Shown here one piece after another: positions 7,204-13,791 of a stretch of 13,791 bases of DNA; the first letter of the stretch is position 1; the number at the start of each line of letters is the position of its first letter. Source of the stretch: Deltaproteobacteria bacterium (GTDB lineage: Bacteria; Bdellovibrionota; Bdellovibrionia; JABDDW01); contig JABDDW010000041.1 in assembly GCA_013287405.1 (NCBI GenBank), forward strand, positions 1 to 13,791, read 5' to 3'. The position numbers were made by a program, and so were the translations under genes. Below the pieces are notes generated by a model. The model had not been told where the DNA came from, did not search any database, and was given only the letters and a program-made list of their open reading frames with translations.

Positions 7204-7577
7204 CCGACTCTCGTTTGCAATATAGGTAAAACACTCTGAATTTGATTATGGGACGTCAAAAAAGGTGGGTCGTTTTTGGTTGATTATAAAAGAGACCAAA
7301 TATGTCAAAAGTCCTAAGCTGTAAGTCTTGTTTACGTTTTCCTAAAGTTTCTCCTCTCGCCTTGAATGCCTGGCTTTGGACTATTTTTTTCTAGTCTACG
7401 GTCTAGATCTTTCTGGACTAAGGTCGGTCTATATCTTCGGATAGAGCGGGGTCCTGTTTAATATTTAGGCATTACAAAACAAAAGTCATTTAGTCCGAAA
7501 TCTAAAGTCCTTTCCATAACTAAGGTCTTAATCCCTAGGTCGGCATGTTTTCTGCTCTTAGGAGCTCCGGGGGATAG
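7204..7577. other. intergenic region upstream of the pseudo-subtilase locus
   Basis: The 374 bases hold no convincing gene. They contain a 30-codon frame (7302-7394) with a CxxC, a 13-base direct repeat (7399-7411 and 7425-7437), the palindrome-like TCTAG(N8)CTAGA (7390-7407), a hairpin with a UUCG tetraloop at about 7428-7445, and ACTAAGGTC repeated at 7417-7425 and 7519-7527. I could not identify a consensus promoter, although the next locus needs one here. Confidence 0.5.
7399..7437. repeat. 13-base direct repeat, 26-base period
   Basis: CGGTCTAGATCTT (7399-7411) and CGGTCTATATCTT (7425-7437) differ at one position out of 13. The 26-base centre-to-centre distance is about two and a half helical turns. 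It lies about 140-180 bases upstream of the 691-codon gene, so it could be a paired regulator-binding site. Confidence 0.45.
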
Positions 7578-9653
7578 ATGCTTAAGTCCAATTTGCTTCT
7601 TATAGTTCTTATATCGTGGGCTAGCCAAGGCTTTACACAAAGCGGTGGTCCCGGTCCAGGTTACTATATCGGCATAGCGCCAGCGGAAGATCGCTGGGTG
7701 ACGTTACCTATGGGAGCAGTCTATCAAGGAGTAGAGATTAGTTACCTCTTAGGTCAGAAGCTTTCTGAAAGCGGAAAGTTTATCCCAGTATATATAGACC
7801 CGCCTCCGGTGGCCGTGACACAAGCTCCGTTAGCAGCGCCACAAAATTATGTGCCGCAGCTGTCTTCGAATATAACTAGCTCTGAGGCCTCAGCATTGGA
7901 GCGGCAAGCGCAAATTCCTTCTGCTTGGACAAGCTGGTTACAAGATTCCAGATTCGCGACCCAACAAGAACCCTTATATTCTCTTCGGGTGCAGCCCGTC
8001 GTGGAGACTCTGATCTACTCAAGCGGTGATCGCAGTGACAGAAGCGTTTACGGATTTTCCCCTGATCATACCAACCTATTTAATCAGGGAAGAGCCGGTG
8101 CTTTAGACAATACCTATGTCGCAAGTTTTGACCAAACTCAAAACTGTCAGAAGGCTGACTTTTTTAATGGCCAACTTAATCCGTACGGCTATGGGCCGTT
8201 TAGTTCAAACTATGGTGCCAATTTTGATCAAGGGGTTAATTTTAATATTTTAGGCCAAGGCTTTGCTTTCATTCTCAAGAAATTTCAGATTTCCGATCAG
8301 ATTCGTTTTCTCATTGATGATTTAAACCTCGGGACCCATGAGGAACTTGTTTTTAATACAACGGCTAAAGGAAGCGATGTTTATGTTTGGGGAAGTTACC
8401 AAAATATCAGCGGAAGCATCGATATTCAGACTCGAACAACGATGATCGCCGCCCTCCAGAAATTACTGCCTCAAGTGGTAGACGACCTTATCGGTCAAAA
8501 ATTCTCTGGCCCTTGGGAAACATCCATCACCTCTATAAGTGGAGAGATCACAATCGGGGCTGGTCTTAATCAAAATGTACAGCAAGGCCAACAATTAGCA
8601 TCGGCCAACGGGAATATTTTTGAAGTGCAATTTACGGGTCCTCAGTCGGCAAGCGTTATTCAGATATCAGGCTCAGCACCGGTAGAAGTGGGAGATCTCC
8701 TCCAAGCTTACTTTGGCAAGCCCCTCGTTTGGGCCGCTCCAACTCCGCCACCAGCGCCTTCGCAGTTACAAGGACCTCTTCTTGTTCAAGGGGCAGGGGC
8801 GCGGGCCCTAGCTTCCGTGTCCACAAACAATACTTCTGCACAGGGGGCCAATCAGGTCCAGATATTCTCGTCGCAAAAGACAGTCATTTTGGATCAAACA
8901 ACCCGAGCCGCAGAGCAAGTTGCGGCCGTGGCGGCTTGTGTGGATAAAAAGCCAGATATAATCGAACAGACCCTGGATTCACTTTTTATTCCATATGGAT
9001 TCTATCGCTACGCCGAGGTTTTTGATCAGGCGCCAAAGGCTCCGAAGGTCACGCCTTCTTCAACGCCGCCACCTAATCTTGACCTTCCTCCCAGTCCAGG
9101 GGCGAGCAATGGCCTTCGCATTGCCATCATCGATTCTGGTATAGATTTTAAGGATTCCAAAATCAAATCTCACCTGTCTTTTTCGAACCAAAATATTTAC
9201 GAAGGATTTGATTTTATCTCTTGGGATTCAAGACCCAGTGATGACAACGGTCACGGGACGGCTGCCGCAAAACTTTTGCTCTCTCTTGTAAAAAATAAGA
9301 AAGTTTCGTTTCTTTCCACCAAGGTCATTGGCTCCCAAGGTGAAACATCAAGCTCTGCCATTTATGACGGGTTCACTTTCGCTGTGAAGAGCCAGGTCGA
9401 CGCCATTGTTGTTCCTTGGTCGTCTATCCCTTCGACGCTTGATGCTTATATATTGGGAGCTCAGTTCGCAGCGGATTCAAATATTCCGGTTTTTGTAGCG
9501 CCAGGAACTGTGCCGGCGCAATCAAATATATATGTGGGGACCCTCGGGACCAAGAGTTTTAAAACTTCGGGTCTTGAGGCCAAAGTTAAATTGCCGCCAG
9601 AAGGCGTTGCGGCAATTCAAGCTTTGGCAAATTGGATAAATTCTAAGAAGTAA
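7578..9653 (+). CDS. exported CsgG/FlgT-like protein fused to a degenerate subtilisin domain
   Basis: The 691-aa product begins with a signal peptide (LLLIVLISWASQGFT). Residues about 45-75 (GVEISYLLGQKLSESGKF) and 230-380 resemble the helix-plus-strand pattern of CsgG/FlgT-type envelope proteins, with PWETSITSISGEITIGAGL and SVIQISGSAPVEVGDLL. Proline-rich linkers occur near 75-90, 386-396 and 485-508. Residues 511-690 are a subtilase (S8) domain: IAIIDSGID has the catalytic Asp519 and DDNGHGTAAA has His559. The usual AAGN oxyanion motif reads APGT (Thr644), and where GTSMAxP should supply Ser the sequence reads KLPPEGVAAIQAL, so the domain is probably inactive. The length, about 180 residues, is shorter than a full catalytic domain. 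ATG at 7578 follows AGGAG and GGGGGA. A lipoprotein gene follows 12 bases later. Confidence 0.75.
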   Translation: MLKSNLLLIVLISWASQGFTQSGGPGPGYYIGIAPAEDRWVTLPMGAVYQGVEISYLLGQKLSESGKFIPVYIDPPPVAVTQAPLAAPQNYVPQLSSNITSSEASALERQAQIPSAWTSWLQDSRFATQQEPLYSLRVQPVVETLIYSSGDRSDRSVYGFSPDHTNLFNQGRAGALDNTYVASFDQTQNCQKADFFNGQLNPYGYGPFSSNYGANFDQGVNFNILGQGFAFILKKFQISDQIRFLIDDLNLGTHEELVFNTTAKGSDVYVWGSYQNISGSIDIQTRTTMIAALQKLLPQVVDDLIGQKFSGPWETSITSISGEITIGAGLNQNVQQGQQLASANGNIFEVQFTGPQSASVIQISGSAPVEVGDLLQAYFGKPLVWAAPTPPPAPSQLQGPLLVQGAGARALASVSTNNTSAQGANQVQIFSSQKTVILDQTTRAAEQVAAVAACVDKKPDIIEQTLDSLFIPYGFYRYAEVFDQAPKAPKVTPSSTPPPNLDLPPSPGASNGLRIAIIDSGIDFKDSKIKSHLSFSNQNIYEGFDFISWDSRPSDDNGHGTAAAKLLLSLVKNKKVSFLSTKVIGSQGETSSSAIYDGFTFAVKSQVDAIVVPWSSIPSTLDAYILGAQFAADSNIPVFVAPGTVPAQSNIYVGTLGTKSFKTSGLEAKVKLPPEGVAAIQALANWINSKK

Positions 9654-9665
9654 GAGGAGGTTCGT

Positions 9666-10670
9666 ATGACTCACAAGTTGGGCGTTAGTTCTGTGATGTT
9701 CGTGCTATCGGCGGCCCTATTTGGAGTCGGTTGCGCGAAAGGTGTTAATTTCAGTGGGCAAGCTTTAAATGCTCCAGCAGGAGAAGGTGGTGTGGTCACG
9801 GTGACTGTGCCGGCCTGCGAAATCAATATTCCCCAGTATCTTATTGAGGGAAATGTGAACTCTTTTGAGTTTACGGGTTCGGGAGGAGTGACTTTTGGTT
9901 ATAACCAAAGTGGAACTCACGCAGGAGTCGGTGGCTCAGCCTCCGTTCAGATTTCTACAGCGAGCATGAGTCTGAGTATGCAGGCGCTGAATCCGCTCAA
10001 TTTTTCTCAAATTTATGGAGCTACAGTCTCCGCTGATCAGACCTCTACCAATCTCAATGCAACCATTGATTTCAGTCAGTTTAGCGTTAGTCCGAATTAT
10101 TACAATAGCACTCCACTGAGTTCCGTAAGCGCCGATGGGCTTTCTCAAGGCGTGAAAAACCTTAAGAGCCAGGCCGATGGAGTATCTTGGATTGGACGAG
10201 TGATCCAAATGGTTAACGTTAACACGGTTATGCTCAATGGTGGGTTTGTCACCGGGATAGTCGCTGGCGACACCTTTAATGTTTATAACGATCAGTTTTT
10301 CTGGCAAGACAACAGCCGACCTTGTGCTTCGGGAAATACATATTTAGGTAGCCAACATGTACCTTCCACACCGGTTGCAGTAGCTACGGTGACGTCAGTA
10401 GACCCAAGCTCAAATATTGCCTTCGCCACCGTAAACTTGAATGGTTCTACTCCTATCCTATTGGGAGCAGAGGTTATTCCACTTAATCTAGTAGCTCCGG
10501 CCAAAGGTCAGCCAGCAAGATACTTGAAGAAAAACGTTCTTGTAGGCAAAGTGGCTGCCAAGTCCTTTGCTCTTCCCGGCGGCGGTAATTTTGACTTTGG
10601 GAGTGCTGTAAATGGTCAAATGACCAGTGCCATCAGCAGCAACGGATTTGTGGTCACCAACGACGAGTAA
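9666..10670 (+). CDS. lipoprotein with CsgG/FlgT-like module
   Basis: The 334-aa product has a lipoprotein-type signal (MFVLSAALFGVGC, lipidated Cys23; Gly at -3 is non-ideal). Residues 55-170 are strand-rich with repeated polar Ser/Thr/Asn stretches. Residues 173-275 contain SWIGRVIQMVN, MLNGGFVTGIVAGDTFNVYN and IAFATVNLNGSTPILLGAEV, which line up with PWETSITSISG, IGAGLNQNVQQGQQL and SVIQISGSAPVEVGDLL in the preceding gene. This suggests the two share a module related to the C-terminal domain of FlgT/CsgG-like proteins. The start has a strong AGAGGAGG site and lies 12 bases after the upstream stop, so the two are co-transcribed. It is probably anchored to the inner or outer membrane. The function is unknown, but complex formation with the upstream protein is likely from context. 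Confidence 0.7.
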   Translation: MTHKLGVSSVMFVLSAALFGVGCAKGVNFSGQALNAPAGEGGVVTVTVPACEINIPQYLIEGNVNSFEFTGSGGVTFGYNQSGTHAGVGGSASVQISTASMSLSMQALNPLNFSQIYGATVSADQTSTNLNATIDFSQFSVSPNYYNSTPLSSVSADGLSQGVKNLKSQADGVSWIGRVIQMVNVNTVMLNGGFVTGIVAGDTFNVYNDQFFWQDNSRPCASGNTYLGSQHVPSTPVAVATVTSVDPSSNIAFATVNLNGSTPILLGAEVIPLNLVAPAKGQPARYLKKNVLVGKVAAKSFALPGGGNFDFGSAVNGQMTSAISSNGFVVTNDE

Positions 10671-10706
10671 TTTTAAAGCCCTTCATATTGACGATCTCCT
10701 TTAATA

Positions 10707-10736
10707 CCGTTACCCTTCTTCTACGAAGGGTAACGG
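10707..10736 (+). terminator. perfect 12-bp hairpin, likely terminator or attenuator
   Basis: CCGTTACCCTTC (10707-10718) and GAAGGGTAACGG (10725-10736) are perfect reverse complements around TTCTAC, followed by the T-rich CATTTATTCTTT. It lies 37 bases after the lipoprotein stop and 28 before the next ATG. It may end the two-gene transcript or only reduce readthrough into the barrel gene, for which no separate promoter is evident. Confidence 0.65.
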
Positions 10737-10763
10737 CATTTATTCTTTGAAAAGAGGATCGTT

Positions 10764-11495
10764 ATGAGGAATTTTATTTTTGTTGTCCTAATTTTTTTAA
10801 TAAGCATCATTGTTCTTTCCGATCAGAAAGTCTCACGGAGGGAAGTGGCCGCCAGTTCTAGTTCTAGTTCTGGAGATGTTCCATTGGCCTGGACACACAT
10901 CCTTTCAAGTACTGCTGTTGTTCCCAGTGGATCCTACGTTTTGGGAACTACGGTGGGTTTTGGAATGTTTGATCTCCTCGATTTTACCAGCAACCTTGTT
11001 TATGATTTCGAGGGCGTTTTTAATATCGGGACAAAATTGGCACTTTACCACGACCATGATTTTGCCTTCGCGCCCTACGTAAGCTATTCCAGCCAAACCT
11101 ATACTTCCACTGATCCGAATACGGGCATTCAGACAAATGTGAACTCGACAGCGTGGACGCCCGGTGTGACTTTTTCTTATCGACTGCTGCCATCGATTGT
11201 CGGCCATACGGGGGGTACGATCGTTATTCGTAATCCAACCATTCCCAAGAGTAGTGTTCAAAATCCGAGAACGGCCCTCGTTCAAGGAAACACGGGTAAC
11301 CAAGAGTTCACCCTTGGAATCACTCGGGTCGTAGCTCTTTCTACAGGTATATCCTATGATTTTACTTATGATATTTTTGGGGCGGGAGCCTCCCTTCACA
11401 TTTCAGGTTTTCAAATTGGGGGACACTACTATTTCAATGTTTCCCAGGGTAATTTTCTTCCCATACTAGGCGGAGGTTATTCCGGCAATTTTTAA
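10764..11495 (+). CDS. probable outer-membrane beta-barrel protein
   Basis: The 243-aa product starts with a strongly hydrophobic signal (FIFVVLIFLISIIVLS), then a Ser-rich stretch (six Ser at about 31-36), and then many alternating amphipathic strands such as GSYVLGTTVGFGMFDLLDF, NIGTKLALYHDHDFAFAPYV and TAWTPGVTFSYRLL. It ends in Phe after GGGYSGNF, the usual outer-membrane barrel C-terminal signature recognised by BamA. Eight to ten strands would fit the length. No cysteine was seen. ATG at 10764 has AGAGGA five bases upstream. Despite the hairpin in front of it, its position suggests it works with the two upstream envelope proteins. The signal cleavage site is not obvious, so a membrane-anchored form is possible. 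Confidence 0.65.
   Translation: MRNFIFVVLIFLISIIVLSDQKVSRREVAASSSSSSGDVPLAWTHILSSTAVVPSGSYVLGTTVGFGMFDLLDFTSNLVYDFEGVFNIGTKLALYHDHDFAFAPYVSYSSQTYTSTDPNTGIQTNVNSTAWTPGVTFSYRLLPSIVGHTGGTIVIRNPTIPKSSVQNPRTALVQGNTGNQEFTLGITRVVALSTGISYDFTYDIFGAGASLHISGFQIGGHYYFNVSQGNFLPILGGGYSGNF
10854..10871 (+). repeat. three tandem AGTTCT units
   Basis: A 6-base unit is repeated three times in frame and encodes the six-serine run after the signal peptide of the barrel protein. Changes in copy number would add or remove Ser-Ser pairs without breaking the frame. Confidence 0.7.
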
Positions 11496-11518
11496 CCACT
11501 TCAACGCCAAGCGACACG

Positions 11519-11547
11519 TTGACCTTTTTGCCCATTCGAGCTAAAAC
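11519..11547 (+). promoter_or_regulatory. sigma70-like promoter for ribD, possibly leaderless
   Basis: TTGACC (11519-11524), five of six to TTGACA, and TAAAAC (11542-11547), four of six to TATAAT, are separated by exactly 17 bases. Transcription would begin near 11554, directly at the ribD ATG (11555), which also lacks a Shine-Dalgarno. No FMN riboswitch fits in the 59 bases between the barrel gene and ribD. Confidence 0.4.
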
Positions 11548-11554
11548 ACCATTC

Positions 11555-12676
11555 ATGAGTGAGATGTTCATGCTTGAAGCCATAAAACTTGCAACTCAAG
11601 CTAGAGGGATGACGGCTCCCAACCCCATGGTGGGAGCCATTGTAGTAAATAGAGAAGGTCAAGTTATTGGGCGAGGATTTCATCCCAAAGCCGGAGAATT
11701 TCACGCCGAAGTCTTTGCCATCCACGAGGCCAAAAAAATTCAGAATGACCTTTCAAGCGCTTCTCTGTATGTCACCTTGGAGCCCTGTAACCACTATGGC
11801 CGAACGCCCCCTTGTTTAGATTTAATTCTTTTAGAAAAAATCAAAGATGTAAAGGTGGGAGCCCTTGACCCCAACCCTTTGATGCAAGGTAGAAGTATCG
11901 AAAAATTAAAAGTAGCTGGAGTGAAAGTTGAAGTAGGAGTAGGGGCGACCGAGGCTGGAAAGCTCATTCGTGGCTTCAAGAGCGTTCTGCTCAACTCTCG
12001 TCCTTATGTCAGCTTAAAGTGTGCTACAAGTTTGGATGGAAAAATTGCCACGCGGTCAGGGGAATCTCAGTGGATTACCGACGCTCCCGCTCGGCAGTTA
12101 GCTCATGTTGAGCGATCAGAGCACGATGCGATCATGGTAGGAGTGGGAACGGTGATCGCTGACAACCCCCAGCTCAATGTGAGATTGCCCGGGTCTAAAA
12201 AATATAGCCTTAAAAAGATTATTTTAGACTCAAGACTTCGTACACCGGTGGATTCGAAGCTTTTCTCGACTTCAGGACCCGTGATTATTTTTTGTGACGA
12301 TCAGTTTTCTTCGGAAAGAAAATTGGACCTCGAAAAAGTCGGTGCCACTGTAGTGCCCGTGAGTGCGGGTGACCAGAAATTTAATAAGGATTCACTGGAT
12401 TTAAATACAGTCTTAAAGAAGCTGGTTTCCTTCGGAGTTCAAGAACTTATGGTGGAGGGTGGAGCTAGAGTTCTGGGGGCTTTCGTTCGCGAAAAACTAT
12501 TTGATCGACTTATTTATTTTATAGCCCCAAAGATTTTGGGTTCAGAAAGCCGCGACGTTTTCGAAGGCGTAGGCATCGATAAGCTTCAAGACAGTTTGAA
12601 GTTAGAAAATATTTCAACTCGGATCGTGGGAACCGACATCATGATTGAAGGAATTCGAGAATGTTCACTGGTTTAA
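11555..12676 (+). CDS. ribD: riboflavin biosynthesis deaminase/reductase RibD
   Basis: Bifunctional cytosolic enzyme of riboflavin synthesis. It deaminates the pyrimidine formed by GTP cyclohydrolase II and then reduces its ribosyl side chain with NADPH. The 373-aa product has the N-terminal cytidine-deaminase-like zinc domain with APNPMVGAIVV, HAEVFA (His50, Glu52) and PCNHYGRTPPC (Cys78, Cys87), and the C-terminal RibD_C reductase domain with RPYVSLKCATSLDGKIA, SQWIT and HDAIMVGVGTVIADNPQLN. ATG at 11555 is chosen because it aligns with the family N-terminus. A TTG 12 codons upstream gives an unlikely extension and coincides with the -35 hexamer, and ATGs at 11564 and 11570 are alternatives. 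The 3' end overlaps ribE by 16 bases. All key residues are present. Confidence 0.97.
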   Translation: MSEMFMLEAIKLATQARGMTAPNPMVGAIVVNREGQVIGRGFHPKAGEFHAEVFAIHEAKKIQNDLSSASLYVTLEPCNHYGRTPPCLDLILLEKIKDVKVGALDPNPLMQGRSIEKLKVAGVKVEVGVGATEAGKLIRGFKSVLLNSRPYVSLKCATSLDGKIATRSGESQWITDAPARQLAHVERSEHDAIMVGVGTVIADNPQLNVRLPGSKKYSLKKIILDSRLRTPVDSKLFSTSGPVIIFCDDQFSSERKLDLEKVGATVVPVSAGDQKFNKDSLDLNTVLKKLVSFGVQELMVEGGARVLGAFVREKLFDRLIYFIAPKILGSESRDVFEGVGIDKLQDSLKLENISTRIVGTDIMIEGIRECSLV

Positions 12677-13275
12677 TTCAAGATATGGCCGAAGTAAAAA
12701 AGGTGTGGGAGAAATCCCAAGACGGGTTCAAATTTCAAGTCTCAAGGCCCAAGGATTGGACAAACTTGAAAACCGGTGAAAGCATCGCTTGCGACGGAGT
12801 TTGCCTTACGTTGACAGAATTTTCTGATGATTTTTTGGAATTTTTTGTTGGACTAGAAACGTTGGATAAGACGACCTTCAATACACTTTTACCCGATCAA
12901 ATTTTAAATATGGAGAGGAGTCTAGCCCTTGGAGACCGGCTGGGAGGCCACGTGGTTTCTGGGCACGTCGACGGTGTTGCCAAAGTTTTGGAGGCCAGAC
13001 GAGAAGGAGGGTGTCTCCATTTGGGACTCAAGCTGCCCAAGGGGCTGTTCCGTTATGTAGTTCCTAAAGGGAGTCTCTCTTTAAACGGAGTGAGTCTGAC
13101 GATTAATAAGGTTGATCGCGAAACGGATATTGTCGAAATATTCTTAATTCCCGAAACCATGGTCCGTACAAATCTCTCAAGAGTTCAGGTGGGGGATTTG
13201 CTAAATATCGAGACAGACCAGTTTGTAAAAATCATTGCCCATCAGATGGGGAGTTATCTTGAACACAATCAATGA
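12661..13275 (+). CDS. ribE: riboflavin synthase alpha subunit
   Basis: Converts two molecules of 6,7-dimethyl-8-ribityllumazine to riboflavin and a pyrimidinedione, normally as a trimer. The 204-aa product has the diagnostic start [12 protein letters not shown] and two lumazine-binding barrel repeats. The first includes [15 protein letters not shown] and the second [15 protein letters not shown] followed by [13 protein letters not shown], then the trimerisation helix near the C-terminus. Length is typical (about 200-215 aa). Its ATG lies inside ribD (16-base overlap) with AAGGA eight to nine bases upstream, so translation is coupled. This gene is also called ribC in some species. Confidence 0.97.
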   Translation: MFTGLIQDMAEVKKVWEKSQDGFKFQVSRPKDWTNLKTGESIACDGVCLTLTEFSDDFLEFFVGLETLDKTTFNTLLPDQILNMERSLALGDRLGGHVVSGHVDGVAKVLEARREGGCLHLGLKLPKGLFRYVVPKGSLSLNGVSLTINKVDRETDIVEIFLIPETMVRTNLSRVQVGDLLNIETDQFVKIIAHQMGSYLEHNQ

Positions 13276-13791
13276 ACTTATTGAAGAGATAAGACTGGGT
13301 CGGCCTGTGGTCCTTGCCGATGATGAAGATCGCGAAAACGAGGGTGACCTTGTTATCGCGGCGGACGCCGCCACTCCCGAAATCATAAATTTTATGGCCC
13401 GTCATTGTCGGGGCCTCGTTTGTCTCTCTCTGAGGAATGATCAAGTCAGTCGGTTAAAGCTCCCCATGATGGTCGACGACACCTTAAATTTCTCCCCACA
13501 CAGGACTGCCTTTACCGTGAGTATTGAAGCTGCGACGGGAGTAACGACAGGGATATCTGCAAGTGACCGCGCACGAACAATTGCCGCGGCCATTAATCCT
13601 GAGGCTACACCCAAAGATATCATTGTGCCGGGCCACATCTTTCCCCTCAAGGCCCAAGACGGTGGCGTTTTAAAGCGGGCCGGACACTCCGAGGGCGGTG
13701 TTGATTTGGCGGCCCTTGCAGGGCGTCTTCCTTCTGCGGTCATCTGCGAGATTATGAACGATGATGGCACTATGGCACGACTCCCCGACCT
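13259..13791 (+). CDS. ribBA: 3,4-dihydroxy-2-butanone 4-phosphate synthase (RibB or RibBA), partial
   Basis: Forms the four-carbon unit of riboflavin from ribulose 5-phosphate. The visible 177 codons contain [11 protein letters not shown] (acidic metal site), [35 protein letters not shown] and [21 protein letters not shown], all hallmarks of the DHBP synthase domain. The gene runs off the right edge, so it cannot be seen whether a GTP cyclohydrolase II domain (RibBA) follows. The gene symbol is therefore provisional. There is no ATG in a suitable place. The TTG at 13259, six bases after GGGGAG, gives the expected N-terminus ([20 protein letters not shown]), and the start overlaps ribE by 17 bases, continuing the coupled operon. 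Confidence 0.94.
   Translation, partial: MNTINELIEEIRLGRPVVLADDEDRENEGDLVIAADAATPEIINFMARHCRGLVCLSLRNDQVSRLKLPMMVDDTLNFSPHRTAFTVSIEAATGVTTGISASDRARTIAAAINPEATPKDIIVPGHIFPLKAQDGGVLKRAGHSEGGVDLAALAGRLPSAVICEIMNDDGTMARLPD

Noticed and set aside
10905..11399. 164-codon minus-strand frame opposite the barrel gene
   Set aside because: No signal peptide, ribosome-binding site or recognisable motif. The plus-strand frame has a signal sequence, strand pattern and Shine-Dalgarno.
11496..11554. FMN riboswitch ahead of ribD
   Set aside because: Only 59 bases are available and no RFN-element conserved blocks are present.
1..13791. CRISPR array, tRNA, rRNA or insertion sequence
   Set aside because: No regularly spaced repeats, tRNA-like cloverleaf, rRNA sequence or transposase was seen on reading both strands.

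Overview
The window looks like chromosomal DNA from a flagellated, diderm (Gram-negative) bacterium, most likely a member of the Bdellovibrionota or a related deltaproteobacterial-type lineage. The main reason is a short flagellin (277 aa) whose N-terminus and central region resemble Bdellovibrio FliC. The set of secreted proteins, a lipoprotein and a probable outer-membrane barrel fits a diderm envelope. This lineage call is from recognition only and was not tested by a search.

Layout. A flagellin gene lies on the minus strand (27-860), with a 373-base upstream region that carries several inverted repeats. Two small genes of unknown function converge at about 1500: an 87-codon TTG-started frame on the plus strand and a four-cysteine 79-codon protein on the minus strand. 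The minus gene diverges from clpB (1808-4384), a full-length Hsp100 disaggregase. clpB is followed by three successive hairpins and then by a headless reading frame (4539-4907) that looks like the C-terminal remnant of a MutS/MutS2-like ATPase.

From about 5054 to 7203 there is a small accessory block of secreted proteins: a 171-aa beta-rich unknown, a degenerate stretch, and a translationally coupled pair made of a 115-aa secreted protein and a 284-aa secreted protein. The larger one has the His-Gly and Cys blocks of a clan CD (caspase/legumain-fold) peptidase. Its reading frame may have been broken near the C-terminus. About 370 bases without a convincing gene follow, with direct repeats upstream of the next locus.

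From 7578 to 11495 lies an unusual envelope locus. It encodes a 691-aa exported protein that joins a CsgG/FlgT-like N-terminal region to a degenerate subtilisin domain (Asp and His kept, oxyanion Asn and catalytic Ser apparently lost). Next come a 334-aa lipoprotein carrying what looks like the same CsgG/FlgT-like module, a perfect 12-bp hairpin, and a 243-aa probable beta-barrel ending in Phe. This locus is the best candidate in the window for an undescribed system.

The right end is an ordinary riboflavin operon, ribD-ribE-ribB(A), with overlapping genes and no FMN riboswitch in the 59 bases before ribD. Instead there is a sigma70-like promoter so close to the ribD ATG that the transcript may be leaderless. 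The last gene runs off the window.
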